Positions 58,098-64,000 of a stretch of DNA of 64,000 nt are shown here, in pieces (the first letter of the stretch is position 1; each line of letters begins with the position of its first letter). Location of the stretch: the NCBI GenBank assembly GCA_965242575.1, contig OZ251461.1, positions 2,232,001 through 2,296,000 of the forward strand, written 5' to 3'. The stretch is from JANQOH01 sp965242575. Its GTDB lineage: Bacteria; Pseudomonadota; Alphaproteobacteria; UBA7887. The notes under the pieces are model-generated. The model was not told the origin of the DNA and did no database searches. It worked only from the letters and a program-made list of their open reading frames with translations. The translations under genes were made by a program, and so were the position numbers.

Positions 58098-59291
58098 TTA
58101 TACGCGATTCGCGCGGTCGCCGGCAAGACTCCGCGGCAGCAGCAGGTAGTAGCGCCCGCGGCTGTTCATCCGCCCGGCCACCGCCGCCGCCTCGGCGCCC
58201 GCGCCCCAGAACACATCGCCGCGCATCGGGCCGCGAATCGCTCCGCCGGTGTCCTGCGCCACCATCAGCCGGCGCAGCGGCCGCGTCCCCGCGCCGTCGG
58301 GAGTCGGCGCCGTCGTGTCCACCCATACCGGGACCGAAAGCGGCGTGAAGCGCCGGTCGACCGCCAGCGAGCGCCCCGGAGTCAGCGCCGCGCCTTGCGC
58401 GCCGATGGGGCCGTCGCCGGCGACGGGGCGGAAGAACACGTAGGACGCGTTGGCGTTCATGACCGCCTCGGCCCGGTCGGGGTTCGCCGCCAGCCACGCG
58501 CGGATCGACTGCATCGACACCTCTTCGCGGGCGAGCGCGCCCTCGGCGGCGAGGACCCGTCCGATGGCGGTGTAGGGGCGGCCGTTCTGCCCGTCGTACC
58601 CCACCCGCGCGACCGTCCCGTCGGCGAACGCGAGGCGGCCCGATCCCTGGATCTGGAGGAAGAACGCATCGACCGGATCCGCCGCCCAGGCGATCTCCAG
58701 CCCGCGCCCGTCCAGCGCGCCGGCGGATATCTCCCGCCGCGACGGGTAGGGGCGCAGCCGCCCGTCGACGACGCGCCCGGCGATGCGCTCCCCCGCCAGG
58801 TCGGCGCGGAAGTCGCCCAGAGCCACCGACACCAGGTCGTCCGGGCGCGCGTGGAGCGGCGTGGCGTAGGCGTCCGACCGGCGCGGCGCGGCGGCGAGGG
58901 TGGGTTCGTAATACCCCGTGAACAGCCCCTCGGCGTCGGCGCGGTGCGGCGTGAACCAGCGTTCGAGGAACGCCCGCGCCTCCGTCCCGTCCGAGAGCGC
59001 GGCGAGGGCGGCGCAGACCGGGCGCCAGTCGGCGACCGTTCCCGCCAGCCCGCCGGCGCCGAGCGAGTCCGCGTCCGCGCGGCGCGCCAGCCTCTCGCAC
59101 GACCGCCGCAGCGCCGGGAGCGCCTCCGCGTGGCGGTCGTCCGCCCAGCCCGGCAGCGCGGCGAATTCGGTCGGCGTCCAGGCGAGTTTCTCGTCCGTCG
59201 GCGTATCGACCGCGCAGGCGGCGAGCCACAGGGCCGCCGCCGAAGCCCCGGCGCGCGCGAACGCCCCGGACCGGCGGGCGGGCGCGGTCAC
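58098..59291 (-). CDS. mltA: membrane-bound lytic murein transglycosylase A
   Basis: A 397-residue lipoprotein (lipobox LAAC at about residues 22-25). FTGYYEPTLAAAPRRSDAYA and IQGSGRLAFADGTVARVGYD belong to the MltA domain. The 3D domain at the end has MVAQDTGGAIRGPMRGDVFW with catalytic Asp. It cleaves peptidoglycan glycan strands. Start is GTG at 59291, overlapping the Tim44 stop. Confidence 0.93.
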   Translation of the reverse strand: MTAPARRSGAFARAGASAAALWLAACAVDTPTDEKLAWTPTEFAALPGWADDRHAEALPALRRSCERLARRADADSLGAGGLAGTVADWRPVCAALAALSDGTEARAFLERWFTPHRADAEGLFTGYYEPTLAAAPRRSDAYATPLHARPDDLVSVALGDFRADLAGERIAGRVVDGRLRPYPSRREISAGALDGRGLEIAWAADPVDAFFLQIQGSGRLAFADGTVARVGYDGQNGRPYTAIGRVLAAEGALAREEVSMQSIRAWLAANPDRAEAVMNANASYVFFRPVAGDGPIGAQGAALTPGRSLAVDRRFTPLSVPVWVDTTAPTPDGAGTRPLRRLMVAQDTGGAIRGPMRGDVFWGAGAEAAAVAGRMNSRGRYYLLLPRSLAGDRANRV

Positions 59292-60007
59292 GCCTCGCTT
59301 CGGGTCTCGATCAGCCGCCAGTTGGGGTCCTCCGACCGCGTGTCGCGCGCGAACGTCCAGACGTCGGTAATCTTGCGCACCGTCCGTTCGTCGCCGGAGA
59401 CGATCTCCTTCTCGGCATCGCGCACCAGATTGATCTGCTCGGTGACGAAGCGGACCGTCACCCCCGCTAGGCCGTCTTTCGTCCGCGCCGAGAGGATCTC
59501 CGTCTCCGCGAACGACACCAGCGTCGTTTCGTGGATCTCCCCGGCGGCGGCGCGGCGGTCGATCTCCTCGGCGAATTGCGCGAGCACGTTGTCGGTCAGC
59601 AGCGTCTCCAGCTGCGACTTGTCGCCGCCCGCGAACGCCTCGACCACCGTTTCGAAGGCGATATGGGCGCCTTCGAGGAACTTCTCCTCGTCGAACGCGG
59701 GGTCGAGGATCTTGAGTTCGGTCATGCCGGGCGCCGAGGGCGCCTGCTTCTCCGCCTCCTCCTCCTCCGGAAGCGGCGGCGGCTCGCCGGAGCCGCGCGG
59801 GCGCGCGCCGGTCTTCGCCTTTCCGGAGTCGGCCTTCCGGTCGGGCAGCTGTATGACCGTATCGCCGGAATCCCCCGCCTCGCGCGGCAGGCCCTCCGGC
59901 GGACGCTGGCGCCCGGTGCGGCGTCCCAGCGCCGCCCGCAGGCGGAAGACGAGGAACGCCGCGATCATCGCGAGGATGAGGATGTCGAGAAAGCCCGAAT
60001 TTTCCAT
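59288..60007 (-). CDS. Tim44/TimA-domain membrane-anchored protein
   Basis: A 239-residue protein with one N-terminal membrane helix (LDILILAMIAAFLVFRLRAALG), a Pro/Glu-rich linker and a C-terminal Tim44-like domain (KILDPAFDEEKFLEGAHIAF and TDVWTFARDTRSEDPNWRL). Bacterial Tim44 homologues associate with the inner membrane and bind acidic phospholipids. Upstream partner of mltA, as in other alphaproteobacteria. Divergent from comF, 19 bases apart. Confidence 0.9.
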   Translation of the reverse strand: MENSGFLDILILAMIAAFLVFRLRAALGRRTGRQRPPEGLPREAGDSGDTVIQLPDRKADSGKAKTGARPRGSGEPPPLPEEEEAEKQAPSAPGMTELKILDPAFDEEKFLEGAHIAFETVVEAFAGGDKSQLETLLTDNVLAQFAEEIDRRAAAGEIHETTLVSFAETEILSARTKDGLAGVTVRFVTEQINLVRDAEKEIVSGDERTVRKITDVWTFARDTRSEDPNWRLIETRSEA

Positions 60008-60026
60008 GCCGGAAGCGCGCTCCGCG

Positions 60027-60815
60027 GTGGGGCCGGGGCCGCATCCTAACCCATCGCCGAACGCCGGTCCACACCGCGCCGCGGCGTGGGTTCGCGCCCG
60101 CCTCGCGGCGGCGCTCGACCTGGCGCTGCCGCCCTTGTGCCTGGCGTGCCGCCGCCCCGTCGACGCGCCGGGGCGCCTCTGCCCGGCCTGCTGGAGCGAA
60201 GTGGACTTCATCGCCGCGCCGCAATGCGAATCCTGCGGCGTCCCCTTCGCTTACGACCTCGGCGCGGGCGCGGTGTGCGCCGCCTGCGCGGCCGCGCCGC
60301 CGCCCTGGGGGCGGGCCCGCGCCGTCATGCGCTACGGCGCCACGGCCCGGCGGCTGGTCGCGGGGCTGAAATACGCCGACCGCCTGCACATGGCGCCGGC
60401 GCTGGCGGGGTGGCTCGCGCGCGCCGGCGCGCCGTTGCTCGCCGGGGCGGAGCTGCTGGCGCCCGTTCCGCTGCACCGCCGCCGCCTGCTCCTCCGCCGT
60501 TTCAACCAATCGGCGCTCATGGCGCTGGCGCTGTCCCGCGCGACGGGGGTGGAGGCCGCGCCCGGTTGCCTCGCGCGGCGCCGCGCGACGCGGCCGCAGG
60601 CGGGGTTGTCGCGCGACCGGCGCGCGCGCAACGTCGCCGGCGCGTTCCGCGTCCCCGAACGCGAGCGGGCGCGCGTCGACGCCCGCCGCGTCGTGTTGAT
60701 CGACGACGTGCTGACCACCGGCGCGACGGCGGAGGAATGCGCCCGCGCCCTGCTGCGCGCCGGCGCGGCGCGCGTCGACGTGCTGACCCTTGCCCGCGTC
60801 GCCCTGGACGGCTAG
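60027..60815 (+). CDS. comF: ComF-family phosphoribosyltransferase-like protein
   Basis: A 262-residue protein. Two zinc pairs (CLACRRP/CPACW and CESCG/CAACA) precede the PRTase fold with RRRLLLRRFNQSALMALALS and the PRPP-binding VVLIDDVLTTGATAEECARA. It is associated with DNA uptake. No ATG is available; GTG at 60027 with GGAAG upstream is the best start. Confidence 0.88.
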   Translation: MGPGPHPNPSPNAGPHRAAAWVRARLAAALDLALPPLCLACRRPVDAPGRLCPACWSEVDFIAAPQCESCGVPFAYDLGAGAVCAACAAAPPPWGRARAVMRYGATARRLVAGLKYADRLHMAPALAGWLARAGAPLLAGAELLAPVPLHRRRLLLRRFNQSALMALALSRATGVEAAPGCLARRRATRPQAGLSRDRRARNVAGAFRVPERERARVDARRVVLIDDVLTTGATAEECARALLRAGAARVDVLTLARVALDG

Positions 60816-60847
60816 CCTCGCCCTCGCCCCGTCCGCGAGGAGCGCAT

Positions 60848-61108
60848 ATGCCCGACGTCGAGATCTACACCGGCCCGCTCTGCGGTTTCTGCCACCGCGC
60901 CCGGCGGCTGCTCGCCGGCAAGGGGGTGGAGTTCCGCGAGATCGACCTGGGGCGCGCGCCGGAGCGCCGGGCGGAGATGATCGCCCGCGCCGGCGGGCGG
61001 ACCACCGTGCCGCAGGTGTTCGTCGACGGGCGCCACGTCGGCGGCTCCGACGACCTCGCGCGGCTCGACGCCGAGGGCGAACTCGACCGGTTGCTCGGCC
61101 TGGGCTGA
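60848..61108 (+). CDS. grxC: glutaredoxin, GrxC type
   Basis: An 86-residue thioredoxin-fold protein. VEIYTGPLCGFCHRARRLLA holds the redox site CGFC, where most GrxC have CPYC/CPFC, so redox behaviour may differ. TTVPQVFVDGRHVGGSDDL binds glutathione. The ATG follows GAGGAG. Between comF and the nitrilase gene, the standard order. Confidence 0.9.
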   Translation: MPDVEIYTGPLCGFCHRARRLLAGKGVEFREIDLGRAPERRAEMIARAGGRTTVPQVFVDGRHVGGSDDLARLDAEGELDRLLGLG

Positions 61109-61121
61109 CCCGCGCCGTCCG

Positions 61122-61946
61122 ATGCCGCGGGTCGCCTGCGTCCAGCTCACCGCGACTCCCGACCGCGCGGCGGGGATAGCGGCCGCTGTCGCCGGAGTCC
61201 GCGCGGCCGCCGCCGGCGGGGCGGCGCTGGCCGCGCTGCCCGAAAACGCGACCATGCTGGCCGGCGGCGCGGCGATGCGCGCCGCCGCGCCCGAACGCGG
61301 CGCCCATCCCGCCCGCGCCGCGCTGGCGGCCGCGGCGCGCGAATGCGGCGTGTGGGTCCTCGCCGGCAGCCTCGCCGAGCGCGCGGAGGACGGCCTCCTC
61401 GCCAACCGCGCGGTGCTGTTCGACGACCGCGGCGTAACGGTCGCCGAATACGACAAGATCCACATGTTCGACGCCAACCTCGGCGGCGGCGAGGCGTATC
61501 GCGAATCGGCGTCCTACCGGCCCGGCGGCCGCGCCGTCCTGGCGGAGACTCCGTGGGGCGCGCTCGGCGTGACGATCTGCTACGACCTGCGGTTCCCGGC
61601 GCTCTACCGCGCGCTGGCGCAAGCCGGCGCAGCGATGATCGCGGCGCCCTCCGCCTTCGCCGTTCCCACCGGGCGCGCCCATTGGCGCGTCCTGCTGCGC
61701 GCGCGGGCGATCGAGACCGGGTGCTTCCTCCTCGCCCCGGCGCAATGCGGCGTTCATTACGGCGCCCGCGCGACCTACGGGCACAGCCTGGTCGTGGATC
61801 CGTGGGGCCGCGTGCTGGCCGATGGCGGCGAGGCGCCGGGGATCGTTTACGCCGACATCGACCTCGAGGAGTCGGCGGCCGCGCGGCGCAAACTGCCGAG
61901 CCTCGCGCACGACCGCGCTTTCTCACCCCCCGGCGCGCCGCCCTGA
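61122..61946 (+). CDS. carbon-nitrogen hydrolase (nitrilase superfamily, NIT1-like)
   Basis: A 274-residue enzyme. The catalytic triad is Glu in ALPENATM, Lys in EYDKIHMFD and Cys in TICYDLRFP. LGGGEAYRESASY is typical of the NIT1 branch, which hydrolyses deaminated glutathione. The neighbouring glutaredoxin supports a glutathione-repair role. It starts 13 bases after the grxC stop. Confidence 0.92.
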   Translation: MPRVACVQLTATPDRAAGIAAAVAGVRAAAAGGAALAALPENATMLAGGAAMRAAAPERGAHPARAALAAAARECGVWVLAGSLAERAEDGLLANRAVLFDDRGVTVAEYDKIHMFDANLGGGEAYRESASYRPGGRAVLAETPWGALGVTICYDLRFPALYRALAQAGAAMIAAPSAFAVPTGRAHWRVLLRARAIETGCFLLAPAQCGVHYGARATYGHSLVVDPWGRVLADGGEAPGIVYADIDLEESAAARRKLPSLAHDRAFSPPGAPP

Positions 61947-61964
61947 ATTTCCCGTAGCTCCCCT

Positions 61965-62039
61965 GGGTGCGCCGGCGTCTCGCCGGCATCTTCTCTTGAA
62001 TGCGCTTCGCGCATTGGCCGGCGAGACGCCGGCGCACCC
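61965..62039. terminator. long inverted repeat between convergent genes
   Basis: Perfect 23-bp arms (61965-61987 and 62017-62039) separated by 29 bases that hold a nested TGCGC-TTC-GCGCA hairpin. It lies between the nitrilase stop and the argB stop, so it could terminate both transcripts. The inner 17 bases recur at 15721, which points to a dispersed repeat family. Confidence 0.75.
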
Positions 62040-62087
62040 GGGGGTCCTTCGCCGAACCGGCCGCGAGGGCGGTCCGGGGAATGCGAA

Positions 62088-63023
62088 TCAGCCGCCGTCC
62101 GGGGGAGGGGGCGCGCCCCGCCGCGTAATCATCGTGCCGACTCCGTGCTCGGTGAAGATCTCCAGCAGCAGCACGTGCGGAACCCGCCCGTCGAGGATGT
62201 GCGCCGCCGCCACCCGGCCCTCCACCGCCGCGACGCAGGTTTCGATCTTCGGCGTCATGCCGCCGGCGGCGGTCCCGTCGGCGACCAGCGCGCGCGCCTC
62301 TTCGGGGTCGAGGCGGGGGAGCAGCCGCCCCGACGCGTCGAGCACCCCCGGAACGTCGGTCAGCAGCGCCAATTTGCTCGCCGCGAGCGCTTCGGCGAGC
62401 GCCCCCGCCGCCGTGTCGGCGTTGATGTTGTACGTCTCCCCGTCCTCGCCGATGGCCACCGGCGCGACCACGGGGACGATGTCGGATCCGGCGAGGCTCT
62501 CCAGCACCCCGATGTTCACCGCGGCCGGTTCGCCGACGAAGCCGAGATCGAGGACGCGTTCGATGTTCGAGTCCGGGTCGCGCGCGCGGCGGGTCAGTTT
62601 GCGCGCGCGGATCAGCCCGCCGTCCTTGCCGGACAGGCCGATGGCCACGCCGCCGGCGTCGCAGATCGCCGCCGCGATCCGCTTGTTGATCGAGCCGGCG
62701 AGCACCATTTCGACGACCTCGACCGACGCCCGGTCGGTCACGCGCAGCCCCTGTTCGAACGAGGTGGCGATATTGAGCCGGGCCAGCATGGCGCCGATTT
62801 GCGGCCCGCCGCCATGGACCACCACCGGGTTTATGCCGACCTGCTTCAGCAGGACCACGTCGCGGGCGAAGCTCCGCGCCAGTTCGGGGTCGGTCATCGC
62901 CGCGCCGCCGTATTTGACGACGAAGGTCTTGCCCGCGAAGCGCCGCATGTAGGGCAGCGCCTCCGAAAGCGTCGCCGCCTTGGCGAGCAGGGCGCCGGGC
63001 GGCGCGGAGGCGGAGTCGGCCAC
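62088..63023 (-). CDS. argB: acetylglutamate kinase
   Basis: A 311-residue amino-acid kinase. FVVKYGGAAMTDPELARSFA and VVVHGGGPQIGAMLARLNI bind ATP and N-acetylglutamate, and YNINADTAAGALAEALAASK and GGMTPKIETCVAAV complete the set. It phosphorylates N-acetyl-L-glutamate, the second step of arginine synthesis. GTG at 63023 is preferred over the longer frame from 63083, which overlaps the upstream gene. Confidence 0.95.
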   Translation of the reverse strand: MADSASAPPGALLAKAATLSEALPYMRRFAGKTFVVKYGGAAMTDPELARSFARDVVLLKQVGINPVVVHGGGPQIGAMLARLNIATSFEQGLRVTDRASVEVVEMVLAGSINKRIAAAICDAGGVAIGLSGKDGGLIRARKLTRRARDPDSNIERVLDLGFVGEPAAVNIGVLESLAGSDIVPVVAPVAIGEDGETYNINADTAAGALAEALAASKLALLTDVPGVLDASGRLLPRLDPEEARALVADGTAAGGMTPKIETCVAAVEGRVAAAHILDGRVPHVLLLEIFTEHGVGTMITRRGAPPPPDGG

Positions 63024-63028
63024 GGGCG

Positions 63029-63418
63029 CTATTCGCAGCCGAAATAGGCCGGGTCGAAATAGCCGTCCTGCCGGACCGAGCACTCCATCCCTTCGGGGAA
63101 GGGCCGGGTGAGCAGCATGAACGCGCCGTTCGGCAGCCGGTAGCGGCAGCGCATGGCCCCGCTGCGCGCCGACAGCTCCGGCAGGCCGGCGGCGGACGCG
63201 CCCTCGGCGCGCTTGATCGCCGCCTCCCAGCCGCCGGATTCGCCGTGCGATTCGCCGCCGAAATCGGGGTCGGCGTAGGAGAAGCGGTAGCCCATTCCCT
63301 CCGGGCAGGCGAAGACGCGCGCCTCCGCCCCCTCTTGCGCCGCCGCGTCCGCGACGGCTCCGGCGGCGAGCGCCAGCAGGCCCGCCGCGGCGAGGCTATT
63401 CGTCCAGCTGCGCGACAT
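63029..63418 (-). CDS. small exported protein of unknown function
   Basis: A 129-residue protein with a signal peptide (about 1-27, AxA-type site). The mature part has Cys in VFACPEG, MRCRYRL, MECSVRQ and the terminal YFGCE, enough for two disulfides. No known family. Its ATG lies 23 bases inside the end of the upstream DUF3299 gene, so the two are cotranscribed. Confidence 0.7.
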   Translation of the reverse strand: MSRSWTNSLAAAGLLALAAGAVADAAAQEGAEARVFACPEGMGYRFSYADPDFGGESHGESGGWEAAIKRAEGASAAGLPELSARSGAMRCRYRLPNGAFMLLTRPFPEGMECSVRQDGYFDPAYFGCE

Positions 63419-63869
63419 CAGTCATGCGGTAGTAATACCCCTCCGCGCCGTCGCGGAGGATCTGGAAGGTCCCGGCCACCACCACCGCGTCCATCGCGTA
63501 GTCGATGGGTTCGTCGCAGACCAGTTCGACGAACCCTTCCGGCCCGGTCGGCAGGCAGAACGGGCAGTTGGGCGAGTTGCGGCTCAGCAGCTGCCGTCCG
63601 CCGCCCAGCGGAATGAGGAACCCCACCATCTTGACCGTCTCGCCGTCGAGCGCCAGCACCGCGTCGTCGTAGGCGACCGCCACCCCGGCGCCGTCCGCCG
63701 CCGCCTCCACCCCGGCCAGCGCGTCCCACGGCAGCGCGCCGTCGATCTCCGGCAGGGGGTAGAGCGTGTCCGGCGGCGTCTGCGCCTCCGCCGCAAGGGC
63801 GAGGGCGCAGGCGAGCGCCGCCAAGACGGGAAGGGGGCCGGGCGCGGCCCGGCCCCCCCGTAGCGTCAT
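63396..63869 (-). CDS. DUF3299 exported protein
   Basis: A 157-residue protein with a signal peptide (about 1-30). VKMVGFLIPLGGGRQLLSRN and CPFCLPTGPEGFVELVCDEP are the DUF3299 landmarks; the Cys residues may bind metal. The family often sits beside ABC-permease and lipoprotein genes. The downstream small exported protein overlaps its end. Confidence 0.8.
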   Translation of the reverse strand: MTLRGGRAAPGPLPVLAALACALALAAEAQTPPDTLYPLPEIDGALPWDALAGVEAAADGAGVAVAYDDAVLALDGETVKMVGFLIPLGGGRQLLSRNSPNCPFCLPTGPEGFVELVCDEPIDYAMDAVVVAGTFQILRDGAEGYYYRMTDVAQLDE

Positions 63870-63896
63870 CGTCCGCCTTTTCGGCGGGCCGTCCGC

Positions 63897-64000
63897 TCAG
63901 TAGGCGGCGATCGGGTTGCCCGGCGCGCCGGTGCCGCCGACCAGCTTGATCGGCGCCCACGAGAACAGGAACTCGTACACGCCGGCCTCGGAAAGGCCGT
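63897..64000 (-). CDS. cyclase-family (kynurenine formamidase-like) protein, C-terminus only
   Basis: The last 34 residues, including YEFLFSWAPIKLVGGTGAPG and the ending NPIAAY, match the C-terminus of cyclase-family metal-dependent hydrolases. The rest lies outside the window. It is transcribed on the same strand and just upstream of the DUF3299 gene. Confidence 0.65.
   Translation of the reverse strand, partial: GLSEAGVYEFLFSWAPIKLVGGTGAPGNPIAAY

Overview
The window is very G+C-rich and its gene content points to an alphaproteobacterium, possibly an uncultured marine or host-associated one. The indicators are a repABC-type RepC, the DUF177-rpmF-plsX-(fabH absent)-ihfA-merR order, a CBP3-type ubiquinol-cytochrome c chaperone, the tatABC-serS-surE-pcm-LysM/M23 order, and the mltA/Tim44 versus comF/grx/nitrilase arrangement. 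Two CaiB-type CoA-transferases, a Rieske oxygenase and TRAP/ABC uptake genes fit a nutritionally versatile heterotroph. The lineage is inferred from synteny only.

Layout. (1) 1-1597: a zinc-type uptake cluster, with a DUF2796/ZrgA-like protein, an ABC ATPase and an FtsX-like permease cut by the window edge. (2) 1813-3248: a cytochrome c overlapping an orphan TRAP binding protein. (3) 3458-8285: a decayed integrated plasmid on the 3' side of tRNA-Glu, holding a tandemly duplicated two-gene module, a TraJ-like relaxosome protein, a truncated relaxase joined to a serine-recombinase tail, and repC with a candidate antisense RNA. (4) 8418-11552: a lipid A/polyprenol sugar-modification operon. (5) 11606-16791: a second zinc region with an acidic/His-rich porin, two ZnuA-type binding proteins, one permease, no ATPase, and a strong Zur-like palindrome. 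(6) 16774-20602: a scrambled island with an IS5-type remnant, a Phd antitoxin coupled to a 4-TM protein, and an imperfect duplication that carries a DUF6338 companion gene and the 3' end of a penicillin amidase gene.

(7) 20214-29474: penicillin amidase, CoA-transferase, DUF4268 protein, a PLP decarboxylase, an unusual non-coding stretch rich in CCCGGAATTCCCGG motifs, and an Fbp-type ferric permease/ATPase pair. (8) 29544-35160: the housekeeping run tatA-tatB-tatC-serS-surE-pcm-LysM/M23. (9) 35197-36638: a HicA toxin with a HicB antitoxin fused to a methyltransferase-like domain, which is the most unusual locus seen. (10) 36666-39916: an alcohol dehydrogenase, and an aldolase with a CoA-transferase. 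(11) 39962-45878: a foreign cassette DUF6978-DUF1828-DUF2442-membrane protein, a large fused restriction-modification enzyme and an orphan VapB. (12) 45938-56166: an aminotransferase and acyl-CoA ligase, bamE, the cytochrome bc1 chaperone, DUF177/rpmF, plsX, ihfA, merR, uvrA and ssb. (13) 56210-64000: Rieske oxygenase, mltA, Tim44-like, comF, grx, nitrilase, argB, two exported proteins and the end of a cyclase-family gene.

Housekeeping blocks run in tight operons with many ATGA/GTGA overlaps. They alternate with accessory islands that carry toxin-antitoxin, restriction and plasmid debris. All family assignments come from reading motifs and recalled family signatures; no database search was possible.
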